64,000 nucleotides of DNA. Source: Oceanospirillales bacterium (GTDB lineage Bacteria > Pseudomonadota > Gammaproteobacteria > Pseudomonadales > Balneatricaceae). Shown here piece after piece: positions 23,616 through 32,452 of this stretch; the stretch's first letter is position 1; every line of letters begins with the position of its first letter. The notes beneath the pieces are model-generated. The model saw nothing but the letters and a program-made list of their open reading frames with translations, searched no databases and was not told the DNA's origin. Position numbers and translations under genes: made by a program. The stretch spans positions 124,001-188,000 of the forward strand of contig JAAEYW010000005.1 of assembly GCA_018223185.1 (NCBI GenBank), written 5' to 3'.

Positions 23616-23644
23616 TTTATACCATAAACGCCCTTTGTTTTGAA
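23616..23644 (-). promoter_or_regulatory. Sigma-70 promoter of rpsB-tsf
   Basis: On the minus strand TTCAAA (23639-23644) and TATAAA (23616-23621) are separated by 17 bases and followed by a GC-rich ATCGCGC discriminator, the pattern of growth-rate-controlled ribosomal promoters. Predicted transcription starts near 23609. Confidence 0.6.
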
Positions 23645-23676
23645 GTATGAATTACAATCTATTTATTCGCAGTATT

Positions 23677-23705
23677 TTGTTCTTAGCCGGTAAATTCGCT
23701 ACAAT
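23677..23705 (+). promoter_or_regulatory. Possible sigma-70 promoter of map-glnD
   Basis: TTGTTC (23677-23682), a 17-base spacer and TACAAT (23700-23705) stand 49 bases before the map start codon. The minus 35 box is weak; position and spacing are the main support. Confidence 0.4.
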
Positions 23706-23754
23706 CGACTAATATCTTCTTACGCCCCAAAGGCTTACAAATTTAAGGGTTTAT

Positions 23755-24525
23755 ATGAGCATCACTATCAAAACGCCAGAAGAGATCGAAAAAATGCGAG
23801 TCGCAGGGCGACTGGCTGCGGAAGTACTGGAAATGATCGCCCCCTTCGTCAAGCCAGGCGTTACCACAGAAGAGCTCAACACCATCTGTCACGACTATAT
23901 GGTCAATGAGCAGAACGTTATTCCTGCGCCGCTGAACTACCATGGTTTTCCCAAATCGATCTGCACATCGGTCAACCATGTAGTCTGCCATGGCATTCCT
24001 AATGACAAGCCACTTAAGAACGGTGACATCATCAATATCGATATCACCGTGATCAAAGATGATTACCACGGCGATACAAGTCAGATGTTCTATGTCGGTA
24101 ACGTCCCTGCCCATGCTCAACGACTGTGTGAAATCACTCAAGAATGTCTTTATAAAGGGATGGCCCTGGTAAAGCCTGGCACACGTCTGGGCGATATAGG
24201 ACATGTTATCCAGCAACACGCCGAATCCAACCACTATTCGGTGGTACGCGAATACTGCGGCCACGGCATCGGCATCGGATTTCACGAAGATCCACAGGTC
24301 GTGCATTATGGCAAACCCGGCACCGGAGTTGAGCTACAGGAAGGCATGTGTTTTACCATTGAGCCGATGATCAATGCCGGCAAACGGCACGTTAAGCTGC
24401 TGAAACGCGATGGCTGGACAGTCGAAACTGTCGACAAACGACTCTCGGCACAATGGGAACATACTATTCTGGTGACAGCTGACGGCTATGAAGCGCTGAC
24501 CAGGCGCAAGGATGAAACATTCTAA
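23755..24525 (+). CDS. map: Methionine aminopeptidase type I
   Basis: Map removes the initiator methionine from nascent proteins whose second residue is small. The 256-residue product has the pita-bread fold markers: the substrate-binding histidine in NYHGFPKSICTSVN, metal ligands in the DIINIDITV and GDTSQMF segments, the GHGIGIGFHEDP histidine and the glutamates in FTIEPMI and QWEHTIL. It starts with ATG at 23755 after an AAGGG site. It is divergent from rpsB, as usual in this group, and glnD follows 23 bases downstream. Confidence 0.98.
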   Translation: MSITIKTPEEIEKMRVAGRLAAEVLEMIAPFVKPGVTTEELNTICHDYMVNEQNVIPAPLNYHGFPKSICTSVNHVVCHGIPNDKPLKNGDIINIDITVIKDDYHGDTSQMFYVGNVPAHAQRLCEITQECLYKGMALVKPGTRLGDIGHVIQQHAESNHYSVVREYCGHGIGIGFHEDPQVVHYGKPGTGVELQEGMCFTIEPMINAGKRHVKLLKRDGWTVETVDKRLSAQWEHTILVTADGYEALTRRKDETF

Positions 24526-24548
24526 CCTACCGCTGACGGGGGCAATCC

Positions 24549-27239
24549 ATGTCGCACACTGCTTTTGCTGCTGATGAAACGCTCTTTTCAGCCAGTGACT
24601 TTACCGCCGCACTGGCGGAATCAAAATCACCTATACCGGTGTTTAAAAAAACCCTGAAAGCAGCACAGGAAACCATGGATGCCCGTTTCAGGGATGGGGA
24701 AGATATTCGCAAGCTGATCTACGGCCGGGCCTGGCTGATTGATCAGCTGCTGCTCCAGGCCTGGAACCTGTTTGACTGGCCTGAGTATAAACATATCTGT
24801 CTGATGGCTGTCGGCGGATATGGCCGGGGCGAACTCCACCCCCGCTCCGATGTCGACATTCTTATTCTGCTGGACAATATCAGTGACAGCGAAGTTCAGG
24901 ACAGTATCAGTGGTTTTCTCACCCTGCTATGGGATATCAACCTGGACATTGGCTCCAGCGTTCGCACTCTGGACGAATGCTATGACGAGGCAAAAAACGA
25001 TATCACCATCGCGACCAACCTGATCGAATCTCGTCCACTGGTGGGTAATGCCGATCTGCATATTCAGATGTACCTGCGGGTAACCTCTGAAGGTGCATGG
25101 ACTGATAAAGAGTTCTTCCTTGCCAAGGTCAATGAACAGAACAGCCGCCACGATAAAACCAACGATACAGAATACAATCTTGAACCGAATCTGAAAAACT
25201 CCCCCGGGGGACTGAGGGATCTTCAGACTATCGGCTGGGTGGCAAAGCGCCACTTCGGCGCAACCTACATACGCGACCTGGTCGACCACGGTTTCCTTAC
25301 CGAACTAGAGCTGGACACACTGAATAAAGGCGAACTCTATCTCTGGACGGTGCGCTACGCCCTTCACATGCTCTGCCAGCGCCGCGAAGACCGTCTACTA
25401 TTCGATCACCAGCGCAGCCTCGCCGACCTGTTTGGCTATACTGATCAGAACGGTGCACTGGCCGTTGAACAGTTTATGAGCAAATACTACCGGGTTGCCA
25501 AGGCGATGTCCGAGTTCAACGGTATGCTGCTGCAGTACTTTGACGAAGTCATTCTGCGACACGAAGAAGAGCAGGTTATCGAACCACTGAATAACCGCTT
25601 CAACCTGCACAACGGCTTTATCCGCGTTGCCTACGAATCCGTCTTTGAACACCACCCGTTTGCAATGCTGGAGATGTTTGTACTTCTGGCGCAACATCCT
25701 GAAATAAAGGGAGTCCGGGCTTCCACCATCCGCCTGATCAGAAACAACCGACACCGGATCGACGACGAATTCCGCAACGATATTCGCAATACATCCCTGT
25801 TTATGGAGTTACTAAAACAGGAAAACGGCGTCTCCACCGAACTGAAACGAATGAACCGGTTCGGCATACTCGGCCTCTATCTACCCGAATTTGGCGATAT
25901 AGTCGGGCAGATGCAGCACGACCTGTTCCATATCTATACTGTCGATGCACACACCCTGAAAGTGATCCAGAAAGTCCGCAAGTTTCGTCATAAGAATCAG
26001 CGGGAAAAGTTCCCGATCGCCTACCGCATTATCAATCAGTTACCCAAACTGGAACTGATCTACATTGCCGGACTTTATCACGATATCGCTAAAGGACGCG
26101 GCGGCGATCACTCAGAACTCGGTGCCGAAGACGCGATAGCATTCTGTTTGCGTCACCATCTGGGCAAATGGGACACTCATCTGGTGCAGTGGCTGGTGCG
26201 CAACCACCTGCTGATGTCGATGACTGCGCAGCGCAAAGATATCTCTGATCCGGATGTAATCCTGCATTTTGCCAAGCAGGTACGGGATATCATCCATCTG
26301 GATTATCTCTATATTCTGACGGTCGCCGATATTAACGCGACCAACCATAGCCTCTGGAACAGCTGGCGGGCAACCCTGATGCGCCAACTGTATACAGAAA
26401 CCAAACGCGCATTACGCCGCGGATTGGAAAACCCCGTCAATAAAGACGACCTTGTCGAGCAGATTCAGAACGAATCGCTGGCTATTATGCAGCGCAAAGG
26501 CTTCAACGAGCAGGAGGTAAAGGAGTTCTGGAATCTCCTTGGCGACGACTACTTCCTGCGCGAACAACCACAACATATCGCCTGGCAAACCCAGGCAATA
26601 CTTGAACACGGAGATTCCGATCAGCCGCTGGTGATGATTCGCAAAACCTCTTACCGGGCATTCGAAGGGGCCACCGAGATATTTATCTACATGCCCGACC
26701 TGCCCAGCCTGTTTGCCGCTGCCGCCTCGGCACTGGATCAGCTCAACCTGAACATCCAGGATGCACGGATTATGGTGGCCGATAATAATCAGGCACTGAA
26801 TACCTATACTGTGCTGACAGAAGACAATATGCCACTGCCGGATGATGATGCGTTTCTGGAACAGATTCGCAACCACCTGGTTGAAGAACTTGATGACCCG
26901 GATGACTTCCCCGCCATCATTCAACGCCGCATTCCCCGACAGATGAAGCTGTTCGCTTACCCGACACAGGTCAACATGAGTACCGATCCGGCAACCCAAC
27001 TGACCACACTGGAGATCATTACCCCCGACCGCCCCGGACTACTGGCACGGCTGGGCGGTATCTTTGTGGATTTCGGCATCTCTGTTCGCAAGGCAAAGAT
27101 CGCCAGTATCGGCGAACGGGTAGAAGACTTTTTCTTCATCAGCGACGATCAGGGCCAGCCTATCAGCGACCCGGATATCTGTATGAAGCTGCAACAAACT
27201 ATCTGCCAGCAACTGGATGAGTACAGTAAGTCAGCCTGA
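24549..27239 (+). CDS. glnD: [Protein-PII] uridylyltransferase / uridylyl-removing enzyme
   Basis: GlnD is the glutamine sensor that uridylylates PII proteins when nitrogen is short and removes UMP when glutamine is high, controlling glutamine synthetase and NtrB. The 896-residue product has the nucleotidyltransferase motif GGYGRGELHPRSDVDIL (about 85-105), a helical region, the HD hydrolase domain with LYHDIAKGRGGDHSELG (about 505-525) and two C-terminal ACT domains (from about 705 and 820; the second includes TPDRPGLLARLGGIF). All active-site motifs look intact. It is probably in an operon with map. Confidence 0.98.
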   Translation: MSHTAFAADETLFSASDFTAALAESKSPIPVFKKTLKAAQETMDARFRDGEDIRKLIYGRAWLIDQLLLQAWNLFDWPEYKHICLMAVGGYGRGELHPRSDVDILILLDNISDSEVQDSISGFLTLLWDINLDIGSSVRTLDECYDEAKNDITIATNLIESRPLVGNADLHIQMYLRVTSEGAWTDKEFFLAKVNEQNSRHDKTNDTEYNLEPNLKNSPGGLRDLQTIGWVAKRHFGATYIRDLVDHGFLTELELDTLNKGELYLWTVRYALHMLCQRREDRLLFDHQRSLADLFGYTDQNGALAVEQFMSKYYRVAKAMSEFNGMLLQYFDEVILRHEEEQVIEPLNNRFNLHNGFIRVAYESVFEHHPFAMLEMFVLLAQHPEIKGVRASTIRLIRNNRHRIDDEFRNDIRNTSLFMELLKQENGVSTELKRMNRFGILGLYLPEFGDIVGQMQHDLFHIYTVDAHTLKVIQKVRKFRHKNQREKFPIAYRIINQLPKLELIYIAGLYHDIAKGRGGDHSELGAEDAIAFCLRHHLGKWDTHLVQWLVRNHLLMSMTAQRKDISDPDVILHFAKQVRDIIHLDYLYILTVADINATNHSLWNSWRATLMRQLYTETKRALRRGLENPVNKDDLVEQIQNESLAIMQRKGFNEQEVKEFWNLLGDDYFLREQPQHIAWQTQAILEHGDSDQPLVMIRKTSYRAFEGATEIFIYMPDLPSLFAAAASALDQLNLNIQDARIMVADNNQALNTYTVLTEDNMPLPDDDAFLEQIRNHLVEELDDPDDFPAIIQRRIPRQMKLFAYPTQVNMSTDPATQLTTLEIITPDRPGLLARLGGIFVDFGISVRKAKIASIGERVEDFFFISDDQGQPISDPDICMKLQQTICQQLDEYSKSA

Positions 27240-27272
27240 CATCCGGCAGACTTACCGATATAAGGAACAATT

Positions 27273-27572
27273 ATGAATAAACAGACACAGACCGAACTTG
27301 AAGCAGCAGCTTTTCGCCGCCTGGTAAAACACCTGGATGAACGAAAAGATGTCCAGAATATCGACCTGATGATTCTGGCGGGATTCTGTCGCAACTGCCT
27401 GTCAAAATGGTATAAAGCCGCGGCCGACGAACAGGGTATTGAGCTGAGTTACGAAGCAGCCTGTGAACAGGTGTACGGCATGCCTTACGCAGAATGGAAA
27501 GAAAAGCATCAGAAGAAAGCCACCCCGGAACAGCTGGCAGCCTTTGAAGCGACCCAAAAACCGAAGCAGTAA
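27273..27572 (+). CDS. DUF1244 family protein
   Basis: A 99-residue soluble protein that I recognise as the DUF1244 (SMc04008-like) family, small helical proteins of unknown role common in proteobacteria. The family core NIDLMILAGFCRNCLSKWY with its Cys-x2-Cys pair and the GMPYAEWKEKHQ motif are present, while the lysine-rich C-terminus is variable. It has a good AAGGA site and starts 33 bases after glnD, so it may share the map-glnD transcript. A bidirectional terminator follows. No function can be given from the sequence. Confidence 0.85.
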   Translation: MNKQTQTELEAAAFRRLVKHLDERKDVQNIDLMILAGFCRNCLSKWYKAAADEQGIELSYEAACEQVYGMPYAEWKEKHQKKATPEQLAAFEATQKPKQ

Positions 27573-27591
27573 AGCGCACTGACCCGGACAT

Positions 27592-27619
27592 AAAAAAACG
27601 CATGACCTGCGTTTTTTTA
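27592..27619. terminator. Bidirectional terminator between the DUF1244 gene and flgP
   Basis: AAAAAAACGCA, a five-base loop and TGCGTTTTTTT form a stem with T runs on both strands. It serves the convergent DUF1244 gene and flgO-flgP. Confidence 0.9.
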
Positions 27620-27643
27620 TGTCTCAATACATCGCTGTCGCAC

Positions 27644-28144
27644 TTATTTGCTACTGGCTTGCCAGGCCCGCTGCACCTGATTCAGATCAATCTCCAGAAT
27701 CGTGGCGTAAACATCCGTCTGCACCGGGTAACTCTTCACTACCCGGGCTCCCCGGACGATACCGGCCACCGCCCCCTGAAACTGATTGTTCTTTAACACC
27801 ATATCCTTCACCGAAGTCGTACCCGCAAGGTATTGGCCATGAACCAGCACAGTCAGCTCCCGGTATGCATCCAGCTTTGACGCTTTCATCGCCATCAGCA
27901 TCTTGTGCTGCTGAGTCTGACCTTCCTGCAGACTGATCGGCGCGTAACCGGTAACCTGAACCCAGTTGGGCTCTATCGGCGTATTATCGACACTGGGCGG
28001 CAGATCAGGCAGCGCAGAAACAATATCTTTAGTCGACTCTACAAAGGTTTCACAGCCTCCCAGCGATATAACCAGCAACATCGCCATAAGACCCCGGGTT
28101 AGCTTTACCAGACCTGTTTTTGTCAGCAAAAGTTGCGCCTTCAT
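27644..28144 (-). CDS. flgP: Flagellar outer-membrane lipoprotein FlgP
   Basis: FlgP is an outer-membrane lipoprotein needed for stable flagellar motors in Vibrio, and in Campylobacter it builds the basal disk. The 166-residue product has a lipobox (ISLGGC, Cys about 30) after a rather long N-terminal region, so a later start is possible. An LPP20-like domain follows, with WVQVTGYAPISLQEGQTQ and a helix rich in MKASKLDAYRELT. The start overlaps the flgO stop by four bases, and pairing with flgO and flgT supports the call. Confidence 0.87.
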   Translation of the reverse strand: MKAQLLLTKTGLVKLTRGLMAMLLVISLGGCETFVESTKDIVSALPDLPPSVDNTPIEPNWVQVTGYAPISLQEGQTQQHKMLMAMKASKLDAYRELTVLVHGQYLAGTTSVKDMVLKNNQFQGAVAGIVRGARVVKSYPVQTDVYATILEIDLNQVQRAWQASSK

Positions 28145-28842
28145 TGATCACTCTCCGAAGCCGTTTGACGTGTACCATTCTCAATAATCATGCCGTCATC
28201 CATTGCTTTTATCGGATCATAACCCGGCAGCGCACCTTCCAGGCGAACCGAAGGGATATTGGTTTGCGATGCAGCCAGAATCTGACGACTGGTGGTGTCC
28301 AGTACCCGTGCATTGATGATTATGCCGTCCGGATGCTGACTATAGGTGCCGGTCAGCACAAAATGGATGCGATAACGGTTGCGGATGCCGGAAAGATTGT
28401 CGGTGGACAGAGGATCTTTAACGGTGGTGTTCAGGCTCACCGCACGAAAATCAACCAGGTTATAACCATGCTGCTGTAACTGAAAGATGAAATTCTCACT
28501 GAGCCGCTCACCGGTCGGTGTTCCCGAGGCCTTACTGCCGAGCTGAACAAATGGCAGAATAGCGATAGGCAACCGCTTAACACGGCTTTCAGTCAGACCA
28601 ACATTGAGCTGAACAGCCATCTGAGCCACCGCTTCGCTCAGCGGATCCGCACCGGAAGGCTGATCGCCAACGACCCGGACCTCACGCTTTGCCAACTCAC
28701 GTTGTGCTTCAAGATTAGCGGCTTCCGCTTCACGCATCTGCGCCAGCGCCTGTGGATCAACACTTTGCACCGTCACAGGAACCGGCTCATTCAGCGCACA
28801 CCCGGCCAGCAGAAGAGGCCAAAGCAGTAAAGAATATCTCAT
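28141..28842 (-). CDS. flgO: Flagellar outer-membrane lipoprotein FlgO
   Basis: FlgO is an outer-membrane protein required with FlgP for normal motility in Vibrio. The 233-residue product has a lipoprotein signal (LLAGC, Cys about 15), a short coiled segment (about 25-50) and the FlgO domain with the typical SENFIFQLQQHGYNLVDFRA and FVLTGTYSQHPDGIIINARVLD stretches. I use the ATG at 28842 rather than the GTG two codons earlier. It heads the flgO-flgP operon and is divergent from flgT, with a sigma-28-like promoter in between. Confidence 0.9.
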   Translation of the reverse strand: MRYSLLLWPLLLAGCALNEPVPVTVQSVDPQALAQMREAEAANLEAQRELAKREVRVVGDQPSGADPLSEAVAQMAVQLNVGLTESRVKRLPIAILPFVQLGSKASGTPTGERLSENFIFQLQQHGYNLVDFRAVSLNTTVKDPLSTDNLSGIRNRYRIHFVLTGTYSQHPDGIIINARVLDTTSRQILAASQTNIPSVRLEGALPGYDPIKAMDDGMIIENGTRQTASESDQ

Positions 28843-28950
28843 CGACACCCGACACCCAGAAGTAAGTATTCGTTTAAACTAACATAAATCAGGTACTTAA
28901 ACAGTCCCTGCCGTATTGCAACAAATCAATAATTTGCATACCTTAGTGTA

Positions 28951-28977
28951 TTATCGGTCAGCCAGAAAGTATGTTTA
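28951..28977 (-). promoter_or_regulatory. Sigma-28 (FliA) type promoter of flgO-flgP
   Basis: On the minus strand TAAACATA (28970-28977), exactly 11 bases, then ACCGATAA (28951-28958) match the FliA consensus TAAAGTTT-N11-GCCGATAA in both cores. Predicted transcription starts near 28944, about 100 bases before flgO. The minus 35 element reaches into the first codons of flgT. Confidence 0.6.
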
Positions 28978-30191
28978 ACCCTATGATGCGTATCGCAGCA
29001 GCACTATTGTTCAGCCTTCTCAGCCTGTCACTGCATGCCGTTACGATGGAAGCAGAAGGGCGCGCACTGATATTCGACAAGGATATCGACTCAGCGCGCC
29101 AGGCCGCGATAAAAAACGCCACCCAGCAAGCCTCTCTTCAGGCCAGCGCCATTGTCAGCAGTACCCAGAGCATTAATCAGGGGGTGCTGAGCATCGACAA
29201 TATGCAGGTCAGCACCCTTGGTATGGTAAGCCACATTGAGATTCTGGATGAGAAAATTCAGGGCAGGATGCTCTGGGTTAAAGTCAGGGCTGATATCGAC
29301 TTTGAAGAGGGCTGCGCTGCTGGCATCTCCGGACATGGATACCAGAAGTCGGTCGCCGTGAGTGCGTTTCCACTACTCTACCCGCAACAGGCCAGCCTGG
29401 GCTCTCTCAGTAACATTCAGACAGAGCTGAGTAATATTCTAAGCAACCGCATCAACCAGACCAGCAACCTGCGGGCACTGAATGCCGGAATGCTCAACGT
29501 CCTTGAAACTGCAGCCACGGCGCCCACCCGCCAGCTGAGTGCTGGTGCGCTGACCACGGTACTGGATTATACCCGGCAGCTGGATGTGCAATATATCGTC
29601 TCCGGCGTCATCCGCGATATGACCATGTACGACTCGTCCGTGATCGACCCGAACCGAAACATCCTGGCAGATCTGTATAACAGGCTGGATTATCGCAGCA
29701 AACGCCACCTGCGCGCACTGATACTGGATCTCTATATTCACGATGGATTTTCCGGTGCTCTGCTATTCAGTAAGCAGTATGCGACCGCCGGACGCTGGAA
29801 TCTGGAACCCGAAGCCAGACCCGGCTTTGCCAGTGCTGAATTCTGGCGTCAGGACTATGGCAAACAAACCCGTGAGCTGCTGAATCAGATCGCTGTCGAT
29901 CTCAATGATGAACTGCGCTGCATGCCCTTTTCTGCCCGCATCACCAAAAGCGAAGATAACCTGCTCTGGTTCAATGCCGGGGCACTCGCAGGCATAAAGG
30001 CCGGCGACAAACTCACGGTTTACCGCAAGTCGAACTTTTTTACCGACGATATGCGCAGCCATGTGCAACTGACCAACACCCGCAAAACCCTCACCGTAAC
30101 AGAAGTACAACCGATGTTCGCCATCGGCCGGCTGGCAGAGGACGGCACTATCTTTAATATACAGCCGGACGATGTTGTGATTTCCTGGTAA
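28971..30191 (+). CDS. flgT: Flagellar assembly protein FlgT (H-ring component)
   Basis: FlgT forms the H ring around the LP ring in Vibrio-type motors and helps recruit the MotX/MotY T ring. The 406-residue product has a signal peptide (cleavage probably after SLHA near residue 24), an N-terminal domain (MEAEGRALIFDKDIDSARQ onward, to about 115), a middle domain with the ALTTVLDYTRQLDVQYIVSG segment, and a C-terminal SH3-like domain from about 320. ATGs at 28983 and 28986 are alternative starts. It is divergent from flgO-flgP. The stop codon lies inside a perfect hairpin, and a decayed copy of its 3' end occurs at 32453-32652. Confidence 0.9.
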   Translation: MFNPMMRIAAALLFSLLSLSLHAVTMEAEGRALIFDKDIDSARQAAIKNATQQASLQASAIVSSTQSINQGVLSIDNMQVSTLGMVSHIEILDEKIQGRMLWVKVRADIDFEEGCAAGISGHGYQKSVAVSAFPLLYPQQASLGSLSNIQTELSNILSNRINQTSNLRALNAGMLNVLETAATAPTRQLSAGALTTVLDYTRQLDVQYIVSGVIRDMTMYDSSVIDPNRNILADLYNRLDYRSKRHLRALILDLYIHDGFSGALLFSKQYATAGRWNLEPEARPGFASAEFWRQDYGKQTRELLNQIAVDLNDELRCMPFSARITKSEDNLLWFNAGALAGIKAGDKLTVYRKSNFFTDDMRSHVQLTNTRKTLTVTEVQPMFAIGRLAEDGTIFNIQPDDVVISW

Positions 30192-30211
30192 GCGCGAAAG
30201 CGCTTACCAGG
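30184..30211 (+). other. Perfect 12-bp hairpin with GAAA loop at the flgT stop codon
   Basis: CCTGGTAAGCGC, GAAA, GCGCTTACCAGG pair without a mismatch. The left arm contains the flgT stop codon. No T run follows, so it is not a classical terminator; a role in 3'-end protection is an inference. The second flgT tail copy keeps only the left end of this arm. Confidence 0.8.
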
Positions 30212-30217
30212 CAGACC

Positions 30218-30298
30218 GCCGCTGCGCGGCTCGCCAGACGTGACTGCGTCACTTGCTAGTAGTGGCTAGACGGAAAGCTTTGCTTCCCTTGCTAGAAC
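30218..30298 (+). repeat. Three-hairpin repeat element E1
   Basis: Hairpin 1 is GCCGC-TGC-GCGGC (30218-30230). Then come linker TCGCCAGACG, hairpin 2 GTGAC-TGC-GTCAC (30240-30252), linker TTGCTAGTAGTGGCTAGACGG, and hairpin 3 GGAAAGC-TTT-GCTTCC (30272-30287, one bulge), ending in CTTGCTAGAAC. It lies right after flgT in the sense orientation, and the stop codon of the converging oxidase gene falls in its last linker. Its reverse complement lines up base by base with E3. Confidence 0.85.
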
Positions 30299-32262
30299 GG
30301 GCCCGGACCTACGTGAAACGGTCGCATCATTTCGTGGTCTTCGTGCGATAGAATATGGCAGTGCCAAACAAAGCGCCCCGGCTTGTCGAATTTCATTTTG
30401 ATACGGGTAACCTCGCCCGGTAATGCAGTGACCACATCACGGCGTGTCTGCTCCTGTGCTGTCGGGCCCCATACCTGCCCCTGTAACCGGATTTTTTCCA
30501 GCCGGTAGCCTACCCCTTCGCTGCCATCGTTCTGCAGAACCGGCTGCTCTACCAATTTCGCATGGAAACCCTGCCGATTCACGATTTCAAAATAAACCAG
30601 ATGAAGATGGATCGGATGGGCATCGCCGGTCGCATTATAGATCTCCCACAGTTCGGTGGCCCCCAGCTGCGGATTCTCGGTAACCGGTTCGTGCCAGGCC
30701 AATGTGCCATTAACGTTGTTTCCAAGCACATCTTTGACCGGTTCAGCTGTGCCCAGCAACGGCTGTAATCGCCCGTACTGATCCTGACCTTCGAACAGCG
30801 CCAGTTTGCGTACCCGCGTTACTTCGCCAACGGATACTCCTCCACCCAGCAGATAACCATCAGTGATAAGGGAGTCAGGGGTATCGGATAATGGCAGCGA
30901 GACATCAAAGGCCATGACCCTGTCTGTTCGCCGGTCCGGGAACAGCTCATTAGCATCCGGCTCTTCACCTCCGAAGGGGGCATCGCCAAGCAGGTTAGTT
31001 AATATCAAACGACTGCCAGGCGCCACCTCCTTGAAGTCAATGACCAGATCCACCCGTTCGCCGGGCGCAAAGTCGATCGCTTCCACCTGCACTGCCGAAG
31101 CCCTGAGGCTCTGATCGGAGCCGATGACATAAAAAGGGATTCGAACGCCGTGTTCCGGATCGGTTTCATAATCGGCCACCAGGTTAAGGCACAGCCTCAT
31201 AAACCGGCTGTCACAGCCGTTCAGCAGGCGTACCCGATACTGGCGAGGCTCGACATTGTACCTGGGCCAAAGCATTCCGTTGACCAGCATGTGGTCGCCG
31301 AAGAATTCAGCCAGCGCCGTCGGACCTCCGTCCGGAAAAACATCAGGTGGCAGTTCAACGTCTTCATCATCAATGAAGTCACGGTAGAAGGGATCGCCCG
31401 GGAAGGCGGGATAGAACAGCTGACCACTACTCTTGAACATCCGATCCTGCACCGCAAAGCCCAACTCATAAGGATCGGAGGGTAACCCCAGTGGATTGTC
31501 CGGCAAACCGGTGTCTGAACCGTCCCGAATGATGAAAAATCCCGCCAGGCCCGCATAAACATTGAGCCGGGTAATCCCCAGTGCATGGTCATGGTACCAG
31601 CAGGTACCCGCCACATCATTCCAGTCCGGACCGCCATAGAGATAGTTTTTTAACACCCAGCGAGGGCCCTTAACTTTGTAGCCTGGTGAAAAGAAAAACT
31701 CGGGGTTGCCATCGTATGGACTGTCGTTATGGCCACCATGAACATGGGGAACAACCGGTATTCCGTCCTGTTCAATAGTATTGTGCTCGAAGCCATATAA
31801 CGAATAAGCCCAGTGTAAACTGCTATCAACCGGTATCAGGTGCTGCAGGACTAATCCCTGATCGATAAGATCGTTTTCCCAGACAACCTCAAGAGGATCG
31901 TCATTGACGTTGCGCTCAAGTGTACGCCCAGGCCAGGTGACAGAACCGTTTTTCGGTCCATAACCCCAGATGACTGTTGGCACAGGGGTAACACCGTTAG
32001 CACCCAGCAATCCGGTCATCTGTATCGCACGCGCCATCCGAATTTGTAGTTTCCCGGCATGCGGTACATATTTGAAACTGGCAGCCAGGGCGTTGGGTGC
32101 CGGATTAACAAACAGAGGCTGCATTGCCGGATCGGATAAGCCCGCAGCCAGTATGTCAGCATGTGTATTATACGAGCGCAGCAGAACTGCCGGAATGGAG
32201 GCGGTCATACCTGCAGCCATTGCGGCTCTCATCCAAAGAGTTAATAATTCACGACGTTTCAT
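30292..32262 (-). CDS. CotA-like multicopper oxidase
   Basis: A 656-residue multicopper oxidase of the CotA laccase/bilirubin oxidase type, which oxidises phenols, metals or tetrapyrroles with oxygen. All four copper motifs are present: HVHGG (173-177), WYHDH (222-226), HPIHLH (549-554) and HCHILSHEDHEMM (634-646), with the type 1 cysteine at 635. The N-terminus has twin arginines (MKRRELL) and a hydrophobic stretch, suggesting Tat export. A GGAAGG site precedes the ATG at 32262. It is not in an operon; it stands alone between flgT and a broken copy of the flgT tail and is bounded by repeats E1 and E2, so it looks acquired. The natural substrate cannot be inferred. Confidence 0.9.
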   Translation of the reverse strand: MKRRELLTLWMRAAMAAGMTASIPAVLLRSYNTHADILAAGLSDPAMQPLFVNPAPNALAASFKYVPHAGKLQIRMARAIQMTGLLGANGVTPVPTVIWGYGPKNGSVTWPGRTLERNVNDDPLEVVWENDLIDQGLVLQHLIPVDSSLHWAYSLYGFEHNTIEQDGIPVVPHVHGGHNDSPYDGNPEFFFSPGYKVKGPRWVLKNYLYGGPDWNDVAGTCWYHDHALGITRLNVYAGLAGFFIIRDGSDTGLPDNPLGLPSDPYELGFAVQDRMFKSSGQLFYPAFPGDPFYRDFIDDEDVELPPDVFPDGGPTALAEFFGDHMLVNGMLWPRYNVEPRQYRVRLLNGCDSRFMRLCLNLVADYETDPEHGVRIPFYVIGSDQSLRASAVQVEAIDFAPGERVDLVIDFKEVAPGSRLILTNLLGDAPFGGEEPDANELFPDRRTDRVMAFDVSLPLSDTPDSLITDGYLLGGGVSVGEVTRVRKLALFEGQDQYGRLQPLLGTAEPVKDVLGNNVNGTLAWHEPVTENPQLGATELWEIYNATGDAHPIHLHLVYFEIVNRQGFHAKLVEQPVLQNDGSEGVGYRLEKIRLQGQVWGPTAQEQTRRDVVTALPGEVTRIKMKFDKPGRFVWHCHILSHEDHEMMRPFHVGPGPF

Positions 32263-32452
32263 TTGACCTGCCTTCCCTGCTGTTACTTATATTTTTTCCA
32301 GCAAAAAGCGCACCCAATTTATTATTTTCTTTGGGAAACAGATGATTAATTAAGAATCATAAAAGGGGGAGTCAGGAGACGAACGCACAAGTGTAAAGCA
32401 GGCATAACACCGGAAATCATCGCTTTACAGCTGTCAGCCTAAACGAGGAAAT

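Noticed and set aside
26412-26999. Long minus-strand open frame inside glnD
   Set aside because: It mirrors the codon bias of a clearly intact glnD and has no family features.
28916-28944. Sigma-70 promoter for flgT (TTGCAA, 17 bases, TACCTT)
   Set aside because: The minus 10 matches only three consensus bases; too weak to list.
30184-30211. Intrinsic terminator of flgT
   Set aside because: The stem is perfect but no T run follows on either strand.
30292-32262. Spore coat protein CotA
   Set aside because: CotA-like laccases occur in non-sporulating Gram-negatives; the similarity is to the enzyme family and implies nothing about spores.
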